DNA of 64,000 nucleotides from Flavilitoribacter nigricans DSM 23189 = NBRC 102662 (GCF_002646595.1 NZ_PDUD01000022.1:62001-126000), one strand, 5' to 3'. Numbered from the stretch's first letter, positions 9,101 to 18,241 are shown. Notes: generated by a model not told the origin, from the sequence alone. Numbers and translations are program-made.

Positions 9101-9400
9101 TCTTTTGATTTTGGGTTTTAGGAGGAGTTTTCCATCGATTTGCAGCACAACTAATTCTGGGTGAACCTCACATCACTGGGCTCAAATCCTATCGCACTTT
9201 AAGATAAGCCGGATTTTCTATACGCGACCTAAAGTGGTTTGGTATTTTCCCAAAGCGCTTCGGCACGTCTCCTGGTAAAAAACCTTCCAGCGTACATTCC
9301 TTCAGTAACTGGTGACGAATGCTTAACTTAAAACCGCAGCTCCTGAGGACGGGGCATCTTTTGCGTTCGCTTCCCAGGCCAGGATCACAAAACCGGAAAA

Positions 9401-10222
9401 ATGACCGACCAAAACAAGATCAGGAACTATTACAAAAGCTTCGATGAGTGGGGAAGACTGGATACCTATCCGGGCCGGCTGGAATTAAAGATTGTCCTTG
9501 AAATAATAGACGCTTACATCCGCCCCCCGGCGAATATTTTTGACCTGGGCGGTGGCGCAGGACGGTATACCTACGAACTGGCGAAGCTGGGCTACGACAT
9601 GCACCTGGCGGATCTTTCTCCGGACCTGATCGCAATCGCCCGGGAAAAACTCGCCAACTTTAACGGACAGGGTACCATTAAAGCTATAGGCATTGCCAAT
9701 GCCCTGGACCTGTCGGACTTTGAGGATGATACCTTTGAAAATGTATTGCTGTTTGGCCCCCTGTATCATCTTACTGACGAGGACGAGATCCAAACATGTT
9801 TGCGGGAGGTGCATCGCGTATTACAGCCCAAAGGCAAGGTATTTTCATCATTCATCCCTTACCATTGTGGCTTAACGAGCATCCTGGAAAGGTCCATCCT
9901 ATCTCCCGAGCAGGTAGACGGTACGGTGTTCTCCGGAGTATACGAAAATGGGACCTTCAACAATGCCGCCAATTATGGATTTCAGGAAGGAAAATACCTC
10001 CGGGCCAGAACCCTACAGGATCATTTTGCCCGGGCCGGTTTCGAGCCATTGGAATTACGGTCGATCCGGGGGATAGGTTATAGACAGGAAGAAGCGATCC
10101 TGGCTCTGGAAAAGCAACGCCCGGAGTACTTCCGGCAGGTCATGCAGATCCTGCATGCTACCGCCGGTGACCTGCCGATCGTGGAGACCGGTGGGCATGC
10201 GATCTATGTGGGGGAGAAATGA
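9401..10222 (+). CDS. class I SAM-dependent methyltransferase
   Basis: A 273-residue cytoplasmic enzyme with the Rossmann-type SAM-binding signature FDLGGGAGRYTYELAKLG (motif I), acidic motif II in MHLADLSPDLI, and post-motif LLFGPLYHLTDEDE. It belongs to the broad Methyltransf_11/25 group; the substrate cannot be inferred. It is flanked by genes on the opposite strand and is monocistronic. A strong hairpin directly follows the stop codon. Confidence 0.85.
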   Translation: MTDQNKIRNYYKSFDEWGRLDTYPGRLELKIVLEIIDAYIRPPANIFDLGGGAGRYTYELAKLGYDMHLADLSPDLIAIAREKLANFNGQGTIKAIGIANALDLSDFEDDTFENVLLFGPLYHLTDEDEIQTCLREVHRVLQPKGKVFSSFIPYHCGLTSILERSILSPEQVDGTVFSGVYENGTFNNAANYGFQEGKYLRARTLQDHFARAGFEPLELRSIRGIGYRQEEAILALEKQRPEYFRQVMQILHATAGDLPIVETGGHAIYVGEK

Positions 10223-10240
10223 GTCAGACCTGACGGATAA

Positions 10241-10273
10241 AGACCTGGCAGATTGAGTAAATCTGCCAGGTCT
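10241..10273. terminator. perfect 14-bp hairpin between convergent genes
   Basis: AGACCTGGCAGATT (10241-10254) and its exact complement (10260-10273) flank a 5-base loop. It lies 18 bp past the methyltransferase stop codon and 11 bp from the stop of the ABC exporter gene on the other strand. This is the expected place and shape for a bidirectional terminator, though there is no long T-tract on either side. Confidence 0.65.
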
Positions 10274-10284
10274 GGCGGGTTTGA

Positions 10285-12045
10285 TCAGATCTTGGCCTGG
10301 TAGGTATACAGATCATAATACCGACCGCCCTGGGCAATCAGTTCTTCGTGTGTACCTCGCTCGGCAATGCGCCCCGCTTCGATCACCAGGATTTGATCGG
10401 CCTTTTTGATAGTACTGAGGCGGTGGGCAATAACGATGGTGGTCCGGTCCCGCACCAGTTCGTTCAAACTTTTCTGAATAAGCCCTTCGCTTTCGGTGTC
10501 CAGGTTAGATGTAGCTTCATCCAGGATGATCACCTTGGGATCGGCCAGAATGGCGCGGGCAATAGCGATGCGCTGCCGCTGCCCGCCCGAAAGTTTGACG
10601 CCCCGCTCTCCGATCAGGGTATTCAGCCCCTCCTCGAAACGATCGGTAAATTCGTTGACGTAGGCGGCGTTCACCGCGTTTTGTAGCGCCTCTTCGGAGG
10701 CATCCGGCCGGGGGAAAAGGATATTTTCCCGGATAGTTCCTTCAAACAGGAATTCATCCTGTAGCACTACCCCGAGATGTTGGCGGAAGCTGCTCAGGTT
10801 TACTTTGGTGATGTCCTGCTGATCGATGGTGATGGTACCCGAATCGGGATTGAGGAAAGTCGCGGCCAGCCCCGCAATGGTAGATTTTCCGGAGCCCGAA
10901 CTACCCACCAGGGCGGTCACCGAACCGGGCGGTGCGTGGAAACTGATCCCATGCAGCACTTCGTTGCCCTCTTCGTAAGCGAAGGTTACCTTGTCAAATT
11001 TGATGTCACCCCGCATATCTTCCAGATGGATCCGGCGGTGTTCCGGATCCTCTTCCGGCTGCATATTCATCAGCTCTTCGGTGCGATCGAGCCCGGCAAG
11101 CGCCTCGGTGAGCTGGCTTCCGATATTGCTCATCTGCACGATGGGTGCGATCATGAAACCCAGCAGTAGGGTGAAGGAGAGAAAATCGCCCGTCGTCAGA
11201 TCTCCGGCCATGATCTTGTAGCCGCCGATCCCCATGATCCCCGTGGAAGCGATCCCCAGGAGGAAAGTCGCTGAGCTGGTCATCAGCGCCGTCGCCGTCA
11301 GGCTCTTTTTCACATTCTGGTAGAGTCGGTCTACCCCTCCTTCAAAAGTCCGGTTTTCCTGTTCTTCCGCGTTGAATGCTTTGATCACCCGCACCCCGGC
11401 CAGGGATTCGGTCAGGCGGCCGGTCACTTCCGCATTGATCTTTCCCCGTACCCGGAAAATGGGTCGGATATAAGCAAAAGCCCGGAGCGCCAGGTACCCG
11501 AAGATACTGACCGGTACCAGCACGAAAAGCGTCATCGAAGGGCTGATCCGGATGAGCAAGAACAGGGAGATCACCGCCGTGAGCGTGCCGCCGACCAGTT
11601 GCACCAGTCCCGTCCCGATGAGATTGCGTACCCCTTCCACGTCCGTCATGATGCGGGAGACGAGCTCTCCCGACTTGGTGTTGTCGAAAAAGCGGATCGG
11701 CAGGGATAACACTTTCTTTTGTACCTGGGCCCGCAGTTCGGAGATCAGATACTGCGCCTGTACACTCAGCAGGCGGGTGAGCAGAAAGGACGTGATCGCC
11801 TGCACCAAAATGGAAACCCCCACCAGGATAAGCAGGTTATACAGCTCTTCGTAACTTTTTGCAGGAATTACCTCATCGAGCAGGGCTTTACTTTTCCAGG
11901 GGAGCACCAGACCAGCCAGGCGGCTGATGACAATGAGCACCAATCCGATCAGTACCAGATTGCGCCGGGGCCAGATGATGGTTCGGAAAGCCTGGGCCAT
12001 CGTCACTTTGGAACGGCCGTCGGCAGTATCATTTTTTTTGGACAT
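10285..12045 (-). CDS. ABC exporter, fused permease and ATPase (MsbA-like)
   Basis: A 586-residue half-transporter of the inner membrane. The N-terminal type 1 exporter domain has about six transmembrane helices (the first at RRNLVLIGLVLIVISRLAG). The ATPase domain has Walker A GSSGSGKST, signature LSGGQRQRIAIARAI, Walker B VIILDEATSNLD and the H-loop IAHRLST. It would act as a homodimer. The family includes MsbA lipid A flippases and multidrug exporters; the substrate here is unknown. No partner half-transporter is adjacent, in keeping with a homodimer. Confidence 0.9.
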   Translation of the reverse strand: MSKKNDTADGRSKVTMAQAFRTIIWPRRNLVLIGLVLIVISRLAGLVLPWKSKALLDEVIPAKSYEELYNLLILVGVSILVQAITSFLLTRLLSVQAQYLISELRAQVQKKVLSLPIRFFDNTKSGELVSRIMTDVEGVRNLIGTGLVQLVGGTLTAVISLFLLIRISPSMTLFVLVPVSIFGYLALRAFAYIRPIFRVRGKINAEVTGRLTESLAGVRVIKAFNAEEQENRTFEGGVDRLYQNVKKSLTATALMTSSATFLLGIASTGIMGIGGYKIMAGDLTTGDFLSFTLLLGFMIAPIVQMSNIGSQLTEALAGLDRTEELMNMQPEEDPEHRRIHLEDMRGDIKFDKVTFAYEEGNEVLHGISFHAPPGSVTALVGSSGSGKSTIAGLAATFLNPDSGTITIDQQDITKVNLSSFRQHLGVVLQDEFLFEGTIRENILFPRPDASEEALQNAVNAAYVNEFTDRFEEGLNTLIGERGVKLSGGQRQRIAIARAILADPKVIILDEATSNLDTESEGLIQKSLNELVRDRTTIVIAHRLSTIKKADQILVIEAGRIAERGTHEELIAQGGRYYDLYTYQAKI

Positions 12046-12202
12046 AGTTGAGGGTGGGGAATTTTAGGATCCCACGCCAAAACTACCACTTCGTACGGCA
12101 AAATGCAGCAAAAGCGGGACACCGTTTTAGCGGTTGGTTGGAAACAAACTTATTAGGAAGGAAAAATGATCAGAAAATACGGAGGAAAACAAGGGAAATG
12201 GG

Positions 12203-12241
12203 CAAAAAAAAACCCCGAAATTCCACAGTGGAAAGATCGGG
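12203..12241 (-). terminator. intrinsic terminator on the minus strand
   Basis: The stem contains CCCGA/TCGGG closing over TTCCAC-A-GTGGAA, and on the minus strand it is followed by nine consecutive T residues. It lies 160 bp beyond the stop codon of the small minus-strand gene at 12401-12679 and implies that a transcript comes from there. The remainder of the 12046-12400 gap shows no gene. Confidence 0.75.
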
Positions 12242-12400
12242 ATTATTGTGTTTGGCGATTTGGTTGGGGGTTATATGTTCATCAGATTGTTTTGGGGTAT
12301 AAAGGACTGAGGTCTCCTGAGGTCTTTAATTTAACTAGTTTTCATGGTTTTCCGGGGTCTTTATCTTGACGGAAAATTTACTTGCTAAGGACGGTAATCT

Positions 12401-12679
12401 CTACCGGTTTCTCAGTCGGAAGCCTTGTACGTGCTGGCTGTTCGTATGTGGATTAGCCACCAGTTCCAGGTCTACGATGCAGTGTTCGAATTTGATTGCG
12501 TATGAGCGGCGTACGATGGCGGGGTTAAGCACATCTTTTCCGATCAGTTGCGATCCGATATAAGCGCCAGCTTCCTTAAAAGTGGACATCATTTCGCGGA
12601 TCTTGTTCAAAACATTGCTGGAGTTGCTGTTGTTCAGCAGGCCGACCGTAAGTGCAAGTTTAATTTTCCGGGTGTTCAT
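12401..12679 (-). CDS. small hypothetical protein (92 aa)
   Basis: I do not recognise this protein. It starts MNTRKIKLALTVGLL, has a Ser/Asn-rich turn (NNSNSSN), an amphipathic helix and a mixed alpha/beta C-terminus ending in RLRNR. There is no clear signal peptide or membrane helix. Support for a real gene is indirect: 288 bp of AT-rich DNA upstream, an isolated position, and a canonical intrinsic terminator with a nine-T tail downstream on the same strand. No strong ribosome binding site is visible, but this is normal in Bacteroidota. Confidence 0.45.
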   Translation of the reverse strand: MNTRKIKLALTVGLLNNSNSSNVLNKIREMMSTFKEAGAYIGSQLIGKDVLNPAIVRRSYAIKFEHCIVDLELVANPHTNSQHVQGFRLRNR

Positions 12680-12967
12680 CTTGGATATGTTTTAAGGTAT
12701 AGGATTGTTTGGTTAAATTGTACATCTTAAGAACTCTGTTTTGCCCCCGTATGTTGCAGGGACTTTATTTAAACATTTGTTAATATTTCTTAAGAAGTTT
12801 TAAAAACTTTAAGGAGCTTTCTCCTCTCTGATGATGTTTGCTTTCTAAACCCTCCGATATACATACGTGTTCGTTTGCATTTTCGGTTTTTGGTAAAATT
12901 ATTTTCGCAACCATCGTCTTTATATGTCCTGAGCCCGAAAAACGTTACCCCTAATTCTCAAAAAAAT

Positions 12968-14389
12968 TTATTTCCAGACCAGAGAGACGGTTTTGATCAG
13001 TTTGGAACCCTGGTATACGGTGACCCGGTAGATGCCCGTACTTAGATTGATAGCCGGAAGTGACAGCTGGTATCTCCCCTCTCCGGTCTGCGGCCTGAAT
13101 TCCTGCTGGAATAACATCCGACCGTCATTACTGCTCAGTCGGACCCTGGCGACGCCCGCTTCCAGTCCCCGGTAATTTACCCTTATTCGTCGTTCCAGAG
13201 AATCCACCGAAACGCTGATATCCGTCGCTTCGTTCCCGGTCTCCCGCACATCTGTCAGGCCTACGTAAGGATATTCCATCCAGGCAATACCTCCATTCTC
13301 CAGCAAATTGTAGTCAAAATCAAAAAAGGTAGCGTGTTCCTGGTGGGAGCCCTGCCCCCACTGCGTAGAACAGGAGGAGGATACCCAGGCCGGTTCCCAG
13401 TAGATCACGCCGAGGCCACCGTTCTCCAGCACTGATTGGGTCAGATCGATCAGCCATGCTTTCTGGCTTTCCGGGCTCACCGGGTCATAATTGGGGTCCG
13501 TTTCGCTGATGATGTTGTTCGCCTGATCGTTGGCCTCAGTGGTCCAGAGGTAGCCGGTTTCCATGATCATCACCTCGTAGCCGGGGTGTTGCTCACGCAG
13601 TTCCCGGATGATGGTTCCGGTCTCGTCGATGGTTGTAGGTTTGTGCCAGGCCCAGTAGTAGGAGATCCCCATGATATCGAAATCCGTCACGCCATTATTG
13701 ATAAAGGCATCGAAGATCCAATCGGCGTTATCCGGTCCGGCCGCGTGAATAACCACTTGAATGGAATCGCCGGTAGCGGCTTCCAGGTCCCGCACCGCCC
13801 GGATCCCCGTATTGAACAGGGCCGCATTACGGTCCCATTCCAGCGTATAGGTTGCATTATCTTCGGGAGAGAGCAGGATGCCTTTATTGGTCTCATTGCC
13901 GATCTGCACCAGTTCCGGCAACAATCCCTCGGCTTTCAGTTCCGCCAGCGTACTGTAAACATAATTATATAAGGAGTCCTGCAGGAGCGGCAGATCATCC
14001 ACTACCGGCAACCAGGCCGCGGGCACCAGTTGTTTGCCGGGGTCCGCCCAATTATCGGAAAGGTGAAAATCCAGCAGAACATCCATGCCTGCAGCCCGGG
14101 CGCGCGTGATGCTCCGTTTGACGTCCGCCAGATCGGAATATCGACTACTTTCGTTCAGATCATCGTACCAGGCGGGCGTATGCCAGAGGCGAAGCCGGAC
14201 CAGGTTGGAACCGTGGTCGGCAAAAATGGCGTAGGGATCTTTGGGTTCATTGCCTTCCTTATAGACTACTCCGCAATCTTCCATCTCGTTGACGTAAGAG
14301 AGGTCATTGCCAAAATAAAATGATTGACTATTAGCAGGAAAATTTTGGATGAGTAAAATAAAAAGCAAGTAATAAAATGGTGTTCTCAT
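12968..14389 (-). CDS. GH53 arabinogalactan endo-beta-1,4-galactanase with T9SS sorting domain
   Basis: Secreted enzyme expected to cleave beta-1,4-galactan in pectic arabinogalactan. A signal peptide (MRTPFYYLLFILLIQNFPANSQ) precedes a GH53 TIM barrel that starts FGNDLSYVNEMEDCGV. The acid/base Glu is in QIGNETNKG and the nucleophile Glu in MIMETGYLW, as in the clan GH-A. After the barrel (to about residue 390) comes an 80-residue C-terminal domain with the pattern of type IX secretion sorting domains (GIYRVTVYQGSKLIKTVSLVWK region), so the enzyme is probably exported across the outer membrane by that system. The ATG three codons upstream (14398) is an alternative start. No SusC/SusD pair is adjacent. 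Confidence 0.9.
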   Translation of the reverse strand: MRTPFYYLLFILLIQNFPANSQSFYFGNDLSYVNEMEDCGVVYKEGNEPKDPYAIFADHGSNLVRLRLWHTPAWYDDLNESSRYSDLADVKRSITRARAAGMDVLLDFHLSDNWADPGKQLVPAAWLPVVDDLPLLQDSLYNYVYSTLAELKAEGLLPELVQIGNETNKGILLSPEDNATYTLEWDRNAALFNTGIRAVRDLEAATGDSIQVVIHAAGPDNADWIFDAFINNGVTDFDIMGISYYWAWHKPTTIDETGTIIRELREQHPGYEVMIMETGYLWTTEANDQANNIISETDPNYDPVSPESQKAWLIDLTQSVLENGGLGVIYWEPAWVSSSCSTQWGQGSHQEHATFFDFDYNLLENGGIAWMEYPYVGLTDVRETGNEATDISVSVDSLERRIRVNYRGLEAGVARVRLSSNDGRMLFQQEFRPQTGEGRYQLSLPAINLSTGIYRVTVYQGSKLIKTVSLVWK

Positions 14390-14643
14390 GATGCACATTT
14401 TGTTGAAGCTTAAAATTAGCCGCTTGTTAAGTGTTGTTCAGGATTGTCCGGCGTATATAGAGATAACGACAGTATCTCATTTGTAACCCCGCCATCTACC
14501 CTCATGCTCCGGTAAAAACCGGAATTTGTGTATATCCAACGGTGATTTGTGTGCGAGCCGGAGCAATTTTGCCCCTAAATTTGTATAATCCCGATCGCTC
14601 TTCGAAAAAGACGGGAAATTTTACCGGCTTAAAAGCACCCAAA

Positions 14644-15681
14644 ATGAGATCGAAACAATTCGGTGGTAAACCCACCAAGACGCTGATTGACAGATACCAG
14701 CAATCCGATAACTGGCAAGATGGCAAATTTCAAAACCTGGAATTTACCGATATGGACATCAGCCTGTATAAAATACCGGGCATCATCTACCAGCAACTGA
14801 CCAACCGGGCGGCCCGGGAACCCGCTGCGCCCCTACCGCTAACGAATTTCAACCGACCGCATTTTTTGAGCCCATCGGAATCCGCCCGTTTCATCTGGTA
14901 CGGGCACTCGGCACTCTTACTGCGTCTTTCGAACCGGACCATCCTTATCGATCCTATGTTGGGCCCCAACGCCTCGCCGATCGCTCCCTTTCCCACCCGG
15001 CGCTTTTCCAGCAATACCCTGGAGCTGATCGATGAATTTCCTGAAATAGATTTGCTCCTGCTCACCCACGATCACTACGATCATCTGGATTTCGCCAGTA
15101 TCAAACGGCTGCAGTCGAAAACGAAAAATTATTTTGTGGCCCTGGGCGTGAAAAGACACCTGGTACATTGGGGTATCGATCCCGATCGCATCGTGGAATT
15201 TGACTGGTGGGAAAAACGGGATTTCAGGGATATCTCCGTAACTTTCACGCCAACCCGGCATTTTTCCGGCCGTGGGCTAACCGATAGAGCGAAGTCGCTC
15301 TGGGGAGGCTGGGTATTCCGAACGGCCAGCGAAAACATCTGGTTCAGCGGAGACGGTGGCTATGGCTCGCACTTTAAGGAGATCGGCGACCGCCTTGGCC
15401 CCTTTGATTTTGCCTTCATGGAATGCGGGCAATACAATGAGCACTGGGCCCTGATCCACCTGTTTCCCGAAGAAAGCATCCAGGCCGCAATGGATGCCGG
15501 AGCCCGGAAAGTGATGCCGGTGCACTGGGGTGGATTTTCCCTTGCTCCGCATACCTGGACGGATCCCGTAGAACGTTTCCACCGGGCGGCGACGGAGCAT
15601 GGCCTCCCGCTAACCCTGCCGCAACTGGGTAAACCGTATCTGATCACGGAAAACCAGGTGGAGAAGTGGTGGGTGGGTTGA
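14644..15681 (+). CDS. MBL-fold metallo-hydrolase (UlaG/NAPE-PLD-like)
   Basis: A 345-residue protein with the metallo-beta-lactamase fold. The zinc motif HxHxDH appears as THDHYDHLD, further ligands are in PTRHFSGRG and WFSGDGGYGSHF, and the last His is in MPVHWGGF. The arrangement FIWYGHSALLLRLSNRTILIDPM and the GRGLTDR segment resemble N-acyl-phosphatidylethanolamine phospholipase D and UlaG-like lactonases. The frame is open back to 14542, but the ATG at 14644 (MRSKQFGG) gives the length typical of the family. No signal peptide is seen. The physiological substrate is unknown. Confidence 0.82.
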   Translation: MRSKQFGGKPTKTLIDRYQQSDNWQDGKFQNLEFTDMDISLYKIPGIIYQQLTNRAAREPAAPLPLTNFNRPHFLSPSESARFIWYGHSALLLRLSNRTILIDPMLGPNASPIAPFPTRRFSSNTLELIDEFPEIDLLLLTHDHYDHLDFASIKRLQSKTKNYFVALGVKRHLVHWGIDPDRIVEFDWWEKRDFRDISVTFTPTRHFSGRGLTDRAKSLWGGWVFRTASENIWFSGDGGYGSHFKEIGDRLGPFDFAFMECGQYNEHWALIHLFPEESIQAAMDAGARKVMPVHWGGFSLAPHTWTDPVERFHRAATEHGLPLTLPQLGKPYLITENQVEKWWVG

Positions 15682-15695
15682 AGTCGGCATATTTA

Positions 15696-16056
15696 GCTCG
15701 ACTTTAGCATTTTATGTTGCGTTCGGTAAATAGAATAGGGAAACGGACATTCCAAATTAATACATGGCCAGGGCTACGCCCTTCAATGTAAAACCCCTTA
15801 TTGATCAACCAATATTTTCGCAGCTACGCTGCTGGCATGGATAAGGGTATCGCCCTGAAATATCTGTAGCTGCATGATTGGAATCCGATCGGGGAAGGGC
15901 ATCGCCCTGGAGATAAAATGGCATTCCGCCATCAAATGAGACGGCGAATTCAAAGAGCGATTTTAAGCCATCCGGTTTAGGATAGTACCTTTTAAAATTA
16001 GATCACAGCTTTGCGTGGGCACGGAATCCCAATCACTGAAAATGCAAAAGTCGAGC
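15696..16056 (+). repeat. MITE-like dispersed element, copy A (361 bp)
   Basis: The ends are an 18 bp inverted repeat, GCTCGACTTTWGCATTTT, matching at 17 of 18 positions (15696-15713 and 16039-16056). The body is a string of small hairpins such as AGGGCTACGCCCT, GCAGCTACGCTGC and AGGGCATCGCCCT. The whole element aligns end to end with the reverse complement of 46515-46822. Copy A carries 53 extra bases flanked by two copies of AAGGGyATCGCCCTG near 15843 and 15895. It fills most of the 503 bp gap between the metallo-hydrolase and bestrophin-like genes and contains no convincing gene. Confidence 0.8.
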
Positions 16057-16184
16057 GTAGAAACTCGAACGTCCTGGATATGCTGAATTCCAAAAATCCT
16101 ACATTCAATACACCTGGCAGCACGGCCAGTTAACTCCGCATCCGAAACACACTCTAATTTACACACCTGAAATATCTTGAACAG

Positions 16185-17219
16185 ATGATCGTAAAAAGAA
16201 GTATTTCCTTAGGTAGAGTTTTTCGCTGGACCGGCCACCATATGGTCTGGCTGCTCGCCGGAGCCACGGTTTTTGCCTTTTTGTACCGTTTTGATTATCT
16301 CCACTACAGTATTCCCTGGCTACCTATGTCGGTCATCGGTACGGCAGTGGCTTTCTATGTGGGTTTTAAGAACAACAGCGCTTACGACCGCATGTGGGAA
16401 GCCCGTAAGATCTGGGGCGCTATCGTCAACAGCAGCCGCGCCTGGGGCATGTATGTTGACGGATACATCAGCGATCAGTTCGCGGTCGAAAAACCGGCGG
16501 AAACCGAACTGCAGCGTATCAAACAGCGCCTGATCTACCGGCACATCGCCTGGTTGTACGCCCTGAGAAGTCAGTTGCTGGTACCTACGCCCTGGGAGCA
16601 CATCAGTCAGGGCGGGCTGCTGGGTCGGACGGCCGCTTACTACCAGGAATACTTCGGCGTAGGCTTGGTAAACGATGAGGTCACCCAAATGGAACTTAAA
16701 ATGTTGATCCCGGAAGAAGAATACGACCGCCTGATCAACAACGTCAATACGGCCACCCAGATCATCAACGAACAGTCGCGGGATCTCACCGGGCTCCGGA
16801 AAAGGAACCTCATTGACGATTTCCGGCACGTAGAGCTGAACAAGACCCTTTACCACTTCTACGAACATCAGGGAAAATGCGAACGAATCAAAAAATTCCC
16901 ACTCCCCCGGCAATACGCCAATATGAGCCGGGTATTCGTCGGGATCTTCATCTTCCTGCTGCCGTTTAGTATGATCCCGGAATTGATGAAATACGAAGAC
17001 TGGGGCTTCTGGCTCTCCATCCCCATCACGGCCCTGGTGGGTTGGGTGTACGTGGTGATGGAGATCGTGGGCGATTATTCCGAAAATCCCTTTCAGGGTA
17101 TGGCCAACGATATTCCTATGCTGTCCCTCTGCCGGGTGATCGAGATCGATTTGCGGGAAATGCTCGGTGAAACCGATCTGCCGCCGGGTATTGAGGCGAA
17201 GAAGGGGGTGTTGATGTGA
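16185..17219 (+). CDS. bestrophin-like / UPF0187 membrane protein
   Basis: A 344-residue inner membrane protein of the bestrophin family, predicted pentameric anion or cation channel. The family hallmarks are visible: two N-terminal hydrophobic segments (VWLLAGATVFAFLYRF and PMSVIGTAVAFYVGF) followed by FKNNSAYDRMWEARKIWGAIVNSSR, a long soluble helical middle, and two C-terminal membrane segments (VFVGIFIFLLPFSMIPE and FWLSIPITALVGWVYVVMEIVG) ending with NPFQGMANDIPM. Ion selectivity in bacterial homologues varies and cannot be read from the sequence. It is monocistronic; an octamer array starts 8 bases after the stop codon. Confidence 0.88.
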   Translation: MIVKRSISLGRVFRWTGHHMVWLLAGATVFAFLYRFDYLHYSIPWLPMSVIGTAVAFYVGFKNNSAYDRMWEARKIWGAIVNSSRAWGMYVDGYISDQFAVEKPAETELQRIKQRLIYRHIAWLYALRSQLLVPTPWEHISQGGLLGRTAAYYQEYFGVGLVNDEVTQMELKMLIPEEEYDRLINNVNTATQIINEQSRDLTGLRKRNLIDDFRHVELNKTLYHFYEHQGKCERIKKFPLPRQYANMSRVFVGIFIFLLPFSMIPELMKYEDWGFWLSIPITALVGWVYVVMEIVGDYSENPFQGMANDIPMLSLCRVIEIDLREMLGETDLPPGIEAKKGVLM

Positions 17220-17226
17220 TGTTTTT

Positions 17227-17280
17227 GTGTTGAGGGTGTTGGGGTGTTGCAGTGTTGGGGTGTTGTAGTGTTGGGGTGGG
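17227..17280. repeat. 8-bp-period degenerate repeat array (unit about RGTGTTGK)
   Basis: Six octamers (for example GGTGTTGG, AGTGTTGG and GGTGTTGT) in unbroken 8 bp register begin 8 bases after the bestrophin-like stop codon. The strand is strongly G/T biased and no hairpin is evident, so it is unlikely to be a classical terminator. It belongs to the set of six octamer arrays in this window. Confidence 0.8.
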
Positions 17281-17408
17281 ATGCATTCGTTAGAGAATCA
17301 ACTCATTGCTATCGGATGAATTTTGGTTTGCTTCTGATCATTTTCCTTAGGCTGGGTTTGATGTTCCGGAGCTATTTTTAATTTTTTTTAAAAAACTCAA
17401 AAAAACGC

Positions 17409-17441
17409 TTGACTCTTACCTTACGTCATAGCCTAGCTTTG
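17409..17441 (+). promoter_or_regulatory. MerR-type promoter/operator of the TipA-like regulator gene
   Basis: TTG at 17409-17411 and a perfect -7 match TAGCTTTG at 17434-17441 are separated by 22 bases. The spacer holds the sequence CTTACCTTACGTCA, with TGAC and GTCA half-sites, similar to operators of TipA/Mta-type MerR proteins. The gene starts 26 bases downstream. An over-long spacer bridged by the regulator is the known activation mechanism of the MerR family, so autoregulation is likely. Confidence 0.55.
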
Positions 17442-17467
17442 TACCGTTCACTAAAGTAAGCCGTTGT

Positions 17468-18241
17468 ATGGCCTCCTATTCAGTTAAACAACTTGCGAAA
17501 TTGTCCGGTGTGAGTGTGCGCACCTTACACCACTACGACAAGATCGGACTGCTCCGACCGGCGGAACGTACCGAAGCCCGGTATCGCCGCTACGAAGCGC
17601 CCGAATTGCTGAGGCTGCAGCAGATCCTCTTTTATCGCGAATTGGGTTTCCCGCTCCGGGAGATCGGTGAGATCCTCGATGATCCCACGTTTGATCTGCT
17701 GGAAGCGCTGGAGTCCCATAAGGTTAACCTTCGCGCCCGAAAGCACCGGATCGACCAACTGCTTACCACGCTGGACCATACCATTGATCAAATTAAAAAA
17801 GGAAATGTCATGGAAAAACCAGAAGAATTGTACGAAGGCCTCCACCCGGATACCGCTAAGGAATACCGGGAAGGCGCTATCAAAAAATACGGCAAAAAGG
17901 AAGTGGAACGATCCGAACGGGCGCTGATGAAAATGGGCAAGGATGGTTTTGCCGCCCTCCAGGCCGAGGCGAAAGAAAATACCGCCACGCTTTTCCGCCT
18001 GATGGACCGGCCGCCGGAAAGCGCGGTGGTGCAGGCCGAGATCGCCCGCCACTACCGGATCATCCGGCAATTTTGGGGTACCGCCAATTCCGATGATCCC
18101 CAGGCGGAAGCCTACGCGGGACTTGGGCAACTGTATGTAAACGACGAAAGGTTTACGATGGTAGGCGGGCAACCGCAACCGGAATTCGCCCAATTCCTGA
18201 GCCGGGCTATGGCCCACTACGCTAAGCACAGCCTGAGCTGA
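17468..18241 (+). CDS. MerR-family regulator with TipAS ligand-binding domain (TipA-like)
   Basis: A 257-residue transcription factor. Residues 1-70 are a MerR winged helix-turn-helix (SVKQLAKLSGVSVRTLHHYDK, then YRRYEAPELLRLQQILFYRELGFPLREI), followed by a dimerisation coiled coil (about 75-112) and a C-terminal TipAS/albicidin-resistance domain (about 120-255; EYREGAIKKYGKKEVERSE, GLGQLYVNDERFTMVGG). TipAL-type regulators bind hydrophobic peptide antibiotics in this pocket and activate their own gene. Such an autoregulatory promoter is visible just upstream. An internal Met before EKPEELYE (around residue 115) could serve as a start for a TipAS-only short form, as in Streptomyces, but this is speculative. 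A strong terminator follows. Confidence 0.9.
   Translation: MASYSVKQLAKLSGVSVRTLHHYDKIGLLRPAERTEARYRRYEAPELLRLQQILFYRELGFPLREIGEILDDPTFDLLEALESHKVNLRARKHRIDQLLTTLDHTIDQIKKGNVMEKPEELYEGLHPDTAKEYREGAIKKYGKKEVERSERALMKMGKDGFAALQAEAKENTATLFRLMDRPPESAVVQAEIARHYRIIRQFWGTANSDDPQAEAYAGLGQLYVNDERFTMVGGQPQPEFAQFLSRAMAHYAKHSLS

Noticed and set aside
15963-16166. 67-codon minus-strand frame overlapping element copy A
   Set aside because: It covers the edge of a repeat element, and copy B does not keep the same frame.
17227-17280. CRISPR-like or satellite array
   Set aside because: Units are only 8 bp, degenerate, and have no spacers; no cas genes are nearby.
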